Position numbers and translations under genes: made by a program. The notes beneath the pieces are model-generated. The model ran no database searches, was not told the DNA's origin, and saw only the letters and a program-made list of their open reading frames with translations. This document shows positions 18,318-26,604 of a DNA stretch of 28,696 nt, piece by piece. The stretch is taken from contig JAXMBS010000070.1 of NCBI GenBank assembly GCA_046349775.1, positions 1 through 28,696 of the forward strand, read 5' to 3'. The stretch is from JAEUIG01 sp046349775. Its GTDB lineage: Bacteria; Planctomycetota; Planctomycetia; Planctomycetales; Planctomycetaceae. The first letter of the stretch is position 1. The number at the start of each line of letters is the position of its first letter.

Positions 18318-20452
18318 CTATTCCCGCTTGAGTTTCTGGAACCGCCGGCCAGCCACCTCCGCGATATAGATATTCCCCTTTGAGTCCGCGCAGATCAGGT
18401 GCGGAGTTTTGAATTCGCCCGGTGCGGTTCCTTCGGCGCCCCAGGCATCGACCACTTTCCCCGAGTCGTCGAGCTGCATCACCTGCTGCCGCTTGGCATC
18501 CGAGATGAAGATTCTCCCTTCCTGATCCTGCGCGATCCCGAACGGCGTATAACCGGTCCAGGTTTCGAGCAGAGTCCCCTCACGGTCGAAAATCTGAATC
18601 CGGTTGTTGTCGCGATCGCAAACCACCAACCGACCGTTGCGATCCACGACAGCCGCATGTGGCGACTTGAACTGGCCCGGACCGTCGCCGGCGTCCCCCC
18701 ACGTCTTTTCGAACTTGCCGTCGGACGAGTATCGCACGATTCGCGAGTTGCCGTAGCCATCCATGATGAACATGTGGCCGTCCAGTCCGAAGACGATGTA
18801 CGTCGGCTTGTTGAACTGGTTGTCACCCAGTCCCGGCTTGTCCTTCTGGCCGAGTGTCGTCAGCAGTTTGCCCTCGGCGTCGAATTTGTAAATTGTGTGA
18901 TGCTCGGTGTCCGTCACCCAGATTTTGTCATCGGCGTCGACACTGATTCCATGTCCGACGCCGACGATGCCGCTGCCCATCGAGCGGAGGAACTTCCCGG
19001 ACGCGTCGAAACTGAGTACGGGAGGCTCAGCGCGCTGTAAGACGTACAAATTGTCCTTGCTGTCGCACGCGACGCCGGACACTGCCCCCAGTACGAGACT
19101 GGCAGGGACGTCTGCGCCCGGCGCCGCCGGCACGAAGCGAATATCAGCGGCGACCGGCTTCGCTGCTGCTGCCGCCGTCGACAATGCCGCGATCGCGAAA
19201 ATCTTGGAACGATCACGCAGGAAGATGACGCCGTCGCTGATGGCCGGCGTGGCGTAGAAGTCGCCCGGGATGTCGTTGGCTGATACGACTGCGAATTTTC
19301 GCCCCTCATTGATGACCGTGCACCGGCCTTCGAGGCTGAGGTAGTACACGTGGCCGTCCGCAACGACCGGCGACGCCTGGTATCGCAGGCCGCCGATGCG
19401 GGCCCGCCACACGCGTCGGCCGGCTGCGAGGTCACAAGTGCCGACCCCGTCATCCCGGACCGAATACACCAGACCTCAGGAATCGTCGGCGCCGGGCAGT
19501 CCGCGATGTCCTTCTGCTTCCATGCCAGGTGCGACTCGGTCACGTCCCCCGTGCCGTCCGTCCGCATCGCCACGGCGTGCTGCGCCTTGGCGGAAGCTGC
19601 GACGACCATGCCGTCTCCTACGGCGGGGGAGGCGATGATCCGCGAATACTCCTCATCTTTCAGTTCCAGTCCTTTGCTGGTCCAGAGCCGGCGGCCGGTT
19701 TCGAGGTCGTACGCGTCCACATGGTCGCACCCGCTGACGATGACCTGCGGCGGCAGCCCCGGCTGTTCGAGCACCATGGGTGACGTGTACGCATCGGTCG
19801 CGTCCCCGAGCGCCGGATAGTTCCTGTCGGCCAGCCAGAGTTCCTTGCCGGTGTCCTTGTTCAGCGCGACGACGTACGAAGGTCCCTTATGCACGGCGGC
19901 AATGATCAGCTTGTTGCCCCACAGCCGCGGTGACGAACCCATGCCGAACTTCAGGTCATAAGGCCCGTAGTCGTCGACCATGTTCCGCTGCCAGACGACC
20001 GCGCCGTCGCGATCCATGCAAACCAATTCGCCGGTGCCGGCGAAGGCAAACACGTGCTCGTCGGCGTCCGCGCAGGGGGAGGGGGTCGCCGGATTGTGCC
20101 GGTACTCGTAGAGACTTGGCGGGCCGTACGCGATCAGCTTGCCGTGTGCGAAGGCATGCTGCCAAACGACGGCGCCCGTCGCACGGTCGAGCGCGATCAG
20201 CACAACCGTCTGCGTGGCTTCGTCGCAGGACGTGACATACACGCGGGTCTTCGTGACGGCGGGGGAGGAGTTGCCGACGCCGGGGAGCGGGGTGCTCCAC
20301 AGAATATTGGTCGAGTCGTTCCAGACGGTCGGCAGGTTCACTTCCTCCGACACGCACGAACCGGTCGGTCCGCGAAACCCCGTCCAGTCACCGCCGGCCG
20401 CGAATGTTCCCCCGGCACCGGCCAGCAGGGCCGCCACAAGTCCCCATCGCAT
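18318..20452 (-). CDS. Secreted PQQ-like beta-propeller fused to NHL-repeat propeller, one frameshift
   Basis: ATG 20452, with AAAGGA upstream, opens a signal peptide ('WGLVAALLAGAGGTFAA'). Residues 20-350 form a planctomycete-type PQQ-like quinoprotein propeller. It starts 'DWTGFRGPTG' and has repeated blade motifs such as 'VLIALDRATGAVVWQHAF', 'YVVALNKDTGKELWLADRN' and 'VDAYDLETGRRLWTS'. One base is missing near 19482 ('PTIPE' to 'LVYSVRDDG'). The continuing frame finishes the propeller ('VIFLRDRSKIFAIAAL'). An alanine-rich linker then leads without a stop codon into six or so NHL repeats ('GHGISVDADDKIWVTDTEHHTIYKFD', 'YIVFGLDGHMFIMDGYGNSRI', 'HAAVVDRNGRLVVCDRDNNRIQIFD'). The whole protein is about 711 residues. 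It may bind polymers or proteins in the periplasm; no enzymatic residues are evident. Alternatively these were two genes. Confidence 0.8.
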
Positions 20453-20828
20453 GCCAGATCCTTTGTCGTCGAATTGAGAGAGAGAGTCGGATGGGCGCGA
20501 ATGCGCCAAGTATCAGTGTGCCGCCGTCGATGGGGAGCCGTCAACTCAGTCCCGGGCGGTCCGGTCCGGTCCGGCCGAAGGGCGGCAGCATGTGGCGATC
20601 ACAAAAGGGGGCGGAACTTCATCGGCGATCGACGCGCCGAGCCGCGAGGAAACCCGACGAGTCCGGGATCATCTCTCGTCGATCTCGCAGTGCAGGTCGC
20701 GCGATCCCGAAGAACCCGGCAGTGTCGCCTTCCGACACAGGGCGCGATTGCCGCGAGCCGGACACCTCCGAAGTGCTTGATACGCGGTTGTTGTGTCGCG
20801 GGGGCGCAGCGATCGATAGACTGGACAC
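20453..20828. other. Divergent intergenic region, no gene seen
   Basis: This 376-base gap separates the propeller gene from the ABC ATPase gene. I see a (GGTCC)3 microrepeat at 20558-20574 and a GA-rich run near 20480, but no convincing ORF, RNA gene or promoter. It must hold start signals for both flanking genes. Confidence 0.5.
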
Positions 20829-21503
20829 ATGATTGAGGTCATCGACGTCACCAAATCGTTTCGGCGCGGCGCCACCGACGTCCCCGTGCTGCGCGGACTC
20901 TCGTGCCAGATTCCGGTCGGCGCCTTTGCGTTCATTGTCGGTCCTTCCGGCAGCGGGAAGAGCACGCTGTTGTACCTGCTGGGCGCGCTCGACGAGCCAA
21001 CGAGCGGCGAGGTCCGCATCGCGGGTCGCCGACTGGCCGACCTGGATGCGGCCGCGCGTGACGAATTCCGTCGCCGTGACGTCGGTTTCGTCTTTCAGAG
21101 CTTCAACCTGCTCGGCAATCTCAGCGCCGTCGACAATGTCCTCGTGCCGTACCTGCCGACGAGCGAAGCCGCGTCCAAGCGCCCTCAGGCAGTCGAGCTG
21201 CTCGAACAGGTCGGATTGGCCCAGCGGCTGGAGCATCGCCCGGCGCAGCTTTCCGGGGGCGAACAGCAACGCGTCGCGATCGCCCGCGCGCTGCTGAAGC
21301 GGCCGTCACTGGTGTTGGCGGACGAACCGACCGGCGAGCTGGACAGCGAAAACGGCGCCGAAATCTACCGTTACCTGCGGCGGCTGCAGTCGGAACAGAA
21401 CTCGACAGTCGTCGCCGTCACGCACGATCGCAGCTACATTCAGCCGCAGGATCTGGTATTCGAGATTCGGGACGGCCGGATCGCGTCCGGCCTGCCGCAT
21501 TAA
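20829..21503 (+). CDS. ABC transporter ATP-binding protein (LolD/MacB type)
   Basis: This 224-residue ATPase is intact and complete. Walker A 'GPSGSGKST' is at residues 38-46, the Q-loop at 'GFVFQSFNLLGNLSAVDNV', the signature 'LSGGEQQRVAIARAL' near 141-155, Walker B 'LVLADEPTGELD' near 162-173 and the switch histidine in 'VVAVTHD'. 'FQSFNLL' and 'DEPTGELD' place it in the LolD/MacB/FtsE class, which powers permeases of the MacB/FtsX fold rather than classical importers. No permease is adjacent: the next gene is a glycosyltransferase 43 bases downstream. The MacB-type permease at 13695, which lacks its own ATPase, is a possible partner 5.8 kb away. The protein acts on the cytoplasmic face of the inner membrane. 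Confidence 0.92.
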   Translation: MIEVIDVTKSFRRGATDVPVLRGLSCQIPVGAFAFIVGPSGSGKSTLLYLLGALDEPTSGEVRIAGRRLADLDAAARDEFRRRDVGFVFQSFNLLGNLSAVDNVLVPYLPTSEAASKRPQAVELLEQVGLAQRLEHRPAQLSGGEQQRVAIARALLKRPSLVLADEPTGELDSENGAEIYRYLRRLQSEQNSTVVAVTHDRSYIQPQDLVFEIRDGRIASGLPH

Positions 21504-21546
21504 CAGCCGCCCGGCTGTTCTTCAGAAACCGGGCTGAATTCATACC

Positions 21547-22670
21547 ATGTCACTGCGGGTCGGCATCCTTTGCGAGTACGCGACACTAAACGGCGGCGAG
21601 CGGTCGCTGCTGGCCTGCCTCGATCGGTATTCCCGCGACGACGTGCACGTGACGTGCCTTGCGCGCCATCCGGGAACTCTGGCGAATGAACTCCAACGCT
21701 GCGAAGTGCCGCATGTCCCGTTCGATCTGCATGGCGAGCAGCACGGGCGATCGCGAGCAGCACGGATCTCGCAAATCGTTTCGGTCTGTCGGAGTCGTTT
21801 TCGATTGCTCCATGCGAACAGCCGGCGATGGGTCAGCTTACGGGTGCCGCGGGCCGCGAGCTGGCGATTCCGTGCACGGCTTGCACCGCGATATCGTTAA
21901 ACTCAGCCCAGCCGTCGCCGACCTGAACGGCAATGTGCGACTCATCGCGGTCTCGCAGACGGTTCGTGACTTTCACGATGCCGCAGGTTGTCGCCCGAAC
22001 GAGCATGTGTGATCTACACGGCGTGGACACTGTAGCGTTTCGATCAACCGATCGAACGGGCAGTCTGCGACGTGAACTGGGATTGCCGGACGAGTCGTTG
22101 CTGGTCGCAGCCATCGGCCAGATTTGTCTGCGGAAAGGGCAAGATGTGTTTGCCGAAGCTGCGGTGCGGGAGGCGTCCTCGCTGCCCGCGGCACACTTTC
22201 TGCTCATCGGCTCACGGCACTCCGCCAAGCGCGAGAGCATCGAATATGAGCACAACCTCGGATCGCGATTCATGCAGGCTGGACTCGCACAGCGATTTCA
22301 TCCGCTGGGGGAACGCACGGACGTTGCGCGCCTGCTGCCGGAGATCGACATTTTGGTGCATGCCGCACGACAGGAACCGTTCGGCCGCGTGCTGCTGGAG
22401 GCGTCGGCGTGCGGCGTGCCGATCATCGCCACCGACGTCGGTGGGACCGCCGAAATGCTGACGAACGGCGAGCACGCACTCCTGGTGCCGCCAGACGATC
22501 CTGCAGCAATCGCGGAAGCGGTCCGGCGACTGGTCGGCGATCGCGAGTTGGCCAGTCAGCTCGGGCGGGCCGCCTCTCGACACGTCGCGGATCGATTCCC
22601 GATCGAACGCTCGGCGCAGGAGTTATTTGCGCTGTGGAACCGGACCGTCGAGGTCGTGGGACGGCGATAA
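21547..22670 (+). pseudogene. Glycosyltransferase family 4, frameshifted in the middle
   Basis: The N-terminal domain starts 'MSLRVGILCEYATLNGGERSLLACL', with the GGER donor-loop typical of GT-B fold GT4 enzymes. Between about 21800 and 22020 the protein passes through two other frames ('LHRDIVKLSPAVADLNGNVRLIAVSQTVRDFHDAAG', cited as its gist, then 'ACVIY'). From 22020 the frame is intact to TAA 22670. It contains 'GQICLRKGQDVFAEAA', 'FHPLGERTDVARLLPEIDILVHAA' and the E-x7-E catalytic/nucleotide motif 'EPFGRVLLE', followed by 'ASACGVPIIATDVGGTAEM'. Retaining GT4 enzymes transfer sugars from nucleotide-sugar donors to lipid or polysaccharide acceptors. The acceptor cannot be told. At least three frame changes are needed; corrected length is about 375 residues, normal for the family. 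Confidence 0.8.
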
Positions 22671-22748
22671 TTCCGTTGCCTTGCTGCCGCTCTGCAGAAT
22701 GGCGGCGCTCCCCCGTGAATTCTCTCATGTTCGCGTCTCGGCCGGCCG

Positions 22749-23708
22749 ATGGCGCACGACATGCCGCCGCGCCGTCGCCCCACCGTCGCTGCTGATCCGC
22801 TCGTTTTTCCGACGACGACGGCCGCCTCGCAGCTTGAGCCGTTTTTGGCGTACTTGCGCGCGGAGTGCGGCATGTCGCCCAATACGCTCGCCGCCTACGG
22901 CACCGATCTTCGGCAGTTCTTCGAGTGGCTGGAGGGACGCGGCGTTCGCAGCGCTCAGGCTGTCGACCTGAAGGTGTTGTCGGCCTGGCTGGAGCATCTC
23001 CGCGGCCGAAACCTCGCCGTCACGACGATCGCACGGCGACTCGTCTCGCTTAAGATGTTCTTTCGGTTCCTCGTGCTCGACGGGCAATTGCCGAAGAGCG
23101 CCGTCGACCTGCTTAGCTCTCCCAAGCTCTGGCAACACCTGCCCACAGTACTCAGCCCGGAGACGGTCGACCGCTTGCTGGCGGCGCCCGGCGGTGAAGA
23201 CAGCTATCCTCTCCGTGACCGGGCAGTCCTGGCGGTAATGTACGCGACCGGCTGCCGGGCCTCGGAAGTGGCGGGCCTGTGCGTTGCCGATGTACGGCTC
23301 AAGGAACGCTACTGCCGGTGCCTGGGAAAAGGGAACAAGGAACGGATCGTGGGGCTGAACCCTGTTGCCGTCGCGGCGCTGGAAGCCTACCTGCAGCACG
23401 AGCGGCCGAAGCTCGTCGGCAGCCGCGATTCTGATGCACTGTTCGTCACGCGCAGCGGGCGTGTGTTCTCACGGATAGTCGTGTGGCACCTGGTGAAGAA
23501 GTACGCAGCGCGCGTCGGCATTTCCAGAAAAGTCAGCCCGCACACGATGCGGCACAGTTTCGCCACGCACATGTTGGCCGGAGGCGCTGAAATCCGCGCC
23601 CTGCAGGAGCTGCTCGGTCATGCGAGCATCCGGACGACGCAAATTTACACACAAGTGGAACACAGCCGCCTGAAGGCGATTCACGCGAAGTGCCACCCGC
23701 GGGGATAA
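22749..23708 (+). CDS. xerD: Xer-type tyrosine recombinase
   Basis: This intact 319-residue protein has an N-terminal SAM-like core-binding domain (residues 28-118, 'FLAYLRAECGMSPNTLAAYGTDLRQFFEWL', cited as gist) and a C-terminal catalytic domain. All catalytic residues are visible: Arg170 (ATGCRASEV), Lys194 (LGKGNKER), His265 and Arg268 (SPHTMRHSFATHML), His291 (LGHASIRTTQIY) and the nucleophile Tyr300. The ending 'RLKAIHAKCHPRG' matches XerD ('HPRA') more than XerC, so I use that symbol with some doubt. Xer proteins resolve chromosome dimers at dif with FtsK at the septum. There is no integrase-type arm-binding domain, att site or phage gene nearby, so this is a housekeeping copy. ATG 22761 is an alternative start. 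Confidence 0.9.
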   Translation: MAHDMPPRRRPTVAADPLVFPTTTAASQLEPFLAYLRAECGMSPNTLAAYGTDLRQFFEWLEGRGVRSAQAVDLKVLSAWLEHLRGRNLAVTTIARRLVSLKMFFRFLVLDGQLPKSAVDLLSSPKLWQHLPTVLSPETVDRLLAAPGGEDSYPLRDRAVLAVMYATGCRASEVAGLCVADVRLKERYCRCLGKGNKERIVGLNPVAVAALEAYLQHERPKLVGSRDSDALFVTRSGRVFSRIVVWHLVKKYAARVGISRKVSPHTMRHSFATHMLAGGAEIRALQELLGHASIRTTQIYTQVEHSRLKAIHAKCHPRG

Positions 23709-23808
23709 ATCCGAAATCCGAATTTCGAAAGGGTAGATGGTTGATCGTGTATGGTTGATCGACAGTGCATCGCCATCGAGAATCGACGACCGATAACCGG
23801 CAACCACC

Positions 23809-24003
23809 ATGAACGACGAACTCAGCTACACCTGCCAGGCGTGCGGTGAAGAGGTCGTCGTGCCGATCGATCTGACGGCCGGCGCGGAGCAATCGTATGT
23901 GGAAGACTGCCCCGTCTGCTGCCGGCCGCATGTTCTGCACGTGACCATCGACGAGGACGGCCACGCCGATCTCTGGGCGGCGGCCGAGCAGGACGAGGAC
24001 TGA
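23809..24003 (+). CDS. CPXCG-motif cysteine-rich zinc-ribbon protein
   Basis: This 64-residue protein has two zinc-ribbon knuckles: 'YTCQACGEE' at residues 7-15 and 'EDCPVCCRPH' at 32-41. That layout matches the CPXCG cysteine-rich family (PF14255), which is usually 60-70 residues. The second knuckle reads CPVCC instead of CPVCG. The tail is acidic (EQDED). Such proteins are small cytosolic zinc ribbons of unknown role. The frame is intact, and the start is set by ATG 23809 directly after the intergenic repeat region. No clear ribosome binding site is visible, and the neighbour is xerD 100 bases upstream. Confidence 0.85.
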   Translation: MNDELSYTCQACGEEVVVPIDLTAGAEQSYVEDCPVCCRPHVLHVTIDEDGHADLWAAAEQDED

Positions 24004-24095
24004 GAGGATTCGGGATTCAGGATTCAGGGACAACGATTGACACTTAATCCCTGTGTTCCGACCTCCGACCTCCGAACGCTGACGGCTGACCGCTC

Positions 24096-24135
24096 AAAAA
24101 AAACGCCCCGACCAGCCGTCGAACTGGTCGGGGCG
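24096..24135 (-). terminator. Strong intrinsic terminator (minus strand)
   Basis: A perfect 12-bp GC-rich stem (24104-24115 with 24124-24135) with an 8-base loop is followed on the minus strand by eight consecutive T (A-run 24096-24103). It ends a minus-strand transcript. The only plausible gene upstream on that strand is the 39-codon ORF at 24268-24387. Confidence 0.92.
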
Positions 24136-24267
24136 CGATGAGCCGGCGCGAGTCGGATGCGGAACCGTGGAGCAGCGTCACCGGTCGGCGCCAGACACAT
24201 CCCGGCCGACCGGACACACATCCCACTCGCAACGCGGCGACACAATCGGAGCCGAACACCGGCTCCG

Positions 24268-24387
24268 TCAGGCATGCAGCACGAAGATATTGACGAACAT
24301 CGTCGCATTGAGGAGCCAGGCGGCGACCACGGCGCTCAACGAAACGCGGGGAACAGGCAGCGCAACAACGCGGGCGGACTGAAACAT
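24268..24387 (-). CDS. 39-residue single-pass membrane protein, unknown
   Basis: ATG 24387 has a good ribosome binding site (GAGGT six bases upstream). The ORF ends at TGA 24268-24270, directly followed by a perfect 7-bp hairpin (24247-24253 with 24261-24267). The peptide starts 'MFQSARVVALPVPRVSLSAV' and continues with a hydrophobic helix containing WLLNATMFVNIFVLHA. A basic N-terminus followed by about 22 hydrophobic residues suggests a single inner-membrane helix. No known small-protein family comes to mind. A strong terminator lies 130 bases further downstream, and the minus strand has no other gene here, so this ORF is the natural reason for that terminator. I rate it likely real but unproven. 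Confidence 0.55.
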   Translation of the reverse strand: MFQSARVVALPVPRVSLSAVVAAWLLNATMFVNIFVLHA

Positions 24388-24425
24388 GGCGGGACCTCAG
24401 GCGGGTTGGGTGCCTTTCGAGTCGC

Positions 24426-24548
24426 CCGTTCGCGATTGAACGGAACCCGTCAGGCGGGGTTGGCGGTGGTCAAGGCCACCGGCAGGTACGAAAACCTAGC
24501 CCCGATTCCCGGGCGTGCAAATCAAATCCGTCACAATTCCGAGGATTG
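24426..24548. other. Run of consecutive stem-loops upstream of the 39-codon ORF
   Basis: Six small inverted repeats follow one another almost without gap: CCGTTC/GAACGG (24426-24443), AACCC/GGGTT (24444-24461), CGGTGG/CCACCG (24464-24481), AGGT/ACCT (24484-24497), GCCC/GGGC (24499-24514) and CAATTCC/GGATTG (24534-24548, one bulge). This would be a structured leader of the minus-strand small gene or a separate small RNA. Short stems are frequent in GC-rich DNA, so this may be chance. Confidence 0.35.
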
Positions 24549-24600
24549 TCCGGGATGTGGCGGTTTTGCAACATTGGATCGCTTGTTCAAGACAGAAAGC

Positions 24601-24681
24601 GAACCGCTAATGAACGCAAACAAGCGCTAATACGAGGAACTGCTGATCTATTAGCGTGGATTAGCGCTGATTAGCGGTTCC
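24601..24681. repeat. Palindromic CGCTAAT/ATTAGCG element
   Basis: Outer arms GAACCGCTAAT (24601-24611) and ATTAGCGGTTC (24670-24680) are perfect inverted repeats. A second perfect pair, AGCGCTAAT (24623-24631) and ATTAGCGCT (24660-24668), is nested inside, and a further ATTAGCG lies at 24650-24656. The element covers the stop codon of the GT39-like gene at 24661, so its last residues (TANQR) are element-encoded. It could act as a terminator or be a REP-like mobile repeat. Confidence 0.7.
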
Positions 24682-26410
24682 TTCCCTTTGAATGTTGCTC
24701 GACATCGTTGCTGTGCTGAGCATCAGCGTTTTAAAAGTGGCGATCCTGTGCCACTCGCTGAACTGCAATGCGATGTCCGTCATGTCGAGCAGCGGCGTGG
24801 CCAAGACCTGTTCCGGCGTCTCGTGCGGACGGGCGATGAGGTACACGCGGTCTCCCGGTTGCGGACGGGCATTGACTGGCAACTCGATCCCGGCGCGGCG
24901 CAGGTAGAAGATTGACGGCAAGTCGCACGGGAGCGGCGCGAGCAGAACCGCGCGTTCCTCCCGACGCTCTGAAAGCGATTCTTGGACTGCGTTGATCGCT
25001 TCAGGGACCGAGAGGAAGTCAGCCCGCTCCTGAGCGTGAAACAGCACTGGCCGTGATGCGGCATAGACGGCTCCGGCGACAAGCACCACCAGCGACGCCG
25101 CGACGCCGAGCGGTTGCATCCCCTTGCGCAGGCGTGAATGCAATGTCAGCAGTCCGACGGCTCCCGCGGCAAACAGCCAGGGCGCCAGGTGCATGTAGAT
25201 TCGCGGCGGCGGTGTGACCTTCTGAACGATGTTGAGTGTGAGGACCGTGGCGAACGGGAAGACCCAGCGGACGCGCGCTGAACGAGACGGCATGGCGACG
25301 AAGCCGATTGCCGCCAGCACAGCCCACAGCCAGGCCGGAATGACGCCGTCGGCCCACCACTCAAAGGCGTCGTACCAGCCGGCTGCCAATGTTGCGAATA
25401 CGCTCGACGGTGCGACGGAGCGCATGATGGGATCGTTCAGGAACATCAGGCCGCGGAAAATGTAGGCTGGCGCGTAGAAGGCTCCCACGGCCGGCAGCGC
25501 CAACAGGCCAAGTTCCAGCAATGTGAGAATGCGATTCCGCGCTGCGCGCACGCCGCGTCGCTCGATGAGCGGTGTGATCACGAACCAGGCGCGCGGACCC
25601 GACGGCCGCATAGACCATGATCGGCATCGCCGCCAGTCCGGCCACAAGCGCGACCCACGCGAACCACCAGGCGCGGCGGCTCGTCGCTGCGCAGCCGCGC
25701 CAGCACGCGTCGAACACGATCGCCGCCAGCGCCACGAGAATGTAACCCCGCGCATCGGTTGAGTAGGTGATTAGCTCAGGCGCGACCGCGACGGCTGCAG
25801 CCGCGATCAGACCGGCAGGTCGGCCGAACCAGTCCCTCGCCCAGTGGAACACCGCCCACGGCAACAGGCTCCCGGCCAGCAGCACGTGCCAGCGCATGGC
25901 CCATTCCTGCGGACCGAACATCCGCGTGGAAATGTGCATCAACAACGTGTTGAGCAGGTGATTGTTGGTCGAATTGTAGTCGCCGATCGCCTCGTACCAC
26001 GGCCGGCTCGCGAAGTTGAGATAGGTGTAGGCTTCGTCGTAGGCAACCGGATCGAACCAGCGCTGCAGCCGCAGCGCAAAGCCCACGGCGACAATGATCC
26101 AGACGTGCCAGGACGTGTCGCTATCGAGGATTTGCGAAGCCCCCAGCTGCGTCGGCGAACTGCGACTGGTTTCGACGTCGCGGCGGCGCCAGATCCAGAC
26201 GGCGAGCCCCGGCAGCGCAACGGCGAAGAACCAGCAGACCTGCCGAAAGCGCGCAAACCGCTCCGGCGTGAAATCCGCCGCACGGCGGACGAGTGCTCCA
26301 GCCGATTGCAAGCGCTCGTATGACACGCAGCCGGCGATCGCAGCTGCCACGCCGGCGAAGACGAGCGCGGCAACAAGCATGCGGATGCCGGAACGTCTCA
26401 TGGCGAACAT
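24661..26410 (-). CDS. GT39-like polytopic membrane glycosyltransferase, one frameshift
   Basis: ATG 26410 (or 26401) opens a polytopic protein of about 583 residues with around ten membrane helices. The luminal/periplasmic loop 'FDPVAYDEAYTYLNFASRPWYEAIGDYNSTNNHLLNTL' (residues about 118-155, cited as gist) carries the acidic DE motif and the 'NNH' motif of GT39/ArnT-PMT-type enzymes. These enzymes use polyprenyl-phosphate sugars as donors. One frame change near 25595 separates 'AMPIMVYAAV' from 'AWFVITPLIERR'. Downstream helices are 'WADGVIPAWLWAVLAAIGFVA' and 'MHLAPWLFAAGAVGLLTLHSR', then a soluble C-terminal domain to the TAA at 24661. The acceptor is unknown. It diverges from a second GT39-like gene across a 194-base gap with a palindromic repeat. 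Confidence 0.8.
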
Positions 26411-26528
26411 GATAGGGTTTCAGCAGGATAGAGCTGCGAGTCGATGCCACAGGCGACTTGCATGCTGTCGGACCGGCTGAGAGCATGCAAGCGCCCCGGT
26501 TTCTGCTCGGCGATTCGATTCGAGAAAA

Positions 26529-26598
26529 CAGTGTCCCGGACAGTTGAGCGAACGGCGCGGATTCAGAACAACTTGTTGACAACGGCCCGGGACACTTT
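26529..26598. repeat. Inverted pair of AGTGTCCCGG motifs
   Basis: AGTGTCCCGG (26530-26539) and CCGGGACACT (about 26587-26596) are perfect reverse complements separated by about 47 bases. The inner part includes the palindrome CAACTTGTTG. The 70-base element lies between the divergent glycosyltransferase genes, ending 7 bases before ATG 26605. A related core occurs at 5983. Confidence 0.55.
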
Positions 26599-26604
26599 AT
26601 CCCC

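Noticed and set aside
20558..20574. (GGTCC)3 tandem repeat
   Set aside because: A short microrepeat in GC-rich intergenic DNA; no gene or regulatory context supports a function.
22749..23708. Phage or genomic-island integrase
   Set aside because: The protein has Xer architecture without an arm-binding domain, and there is no tRNA, att repeat or mobile-element gene nearby.
24601..24681. CRISPR-like repeats from the repeated ATTAGCG
   Set aside because: Units are only seven bases, spacing is irregular and orientation alternates; it is a palindromic element, not an array.
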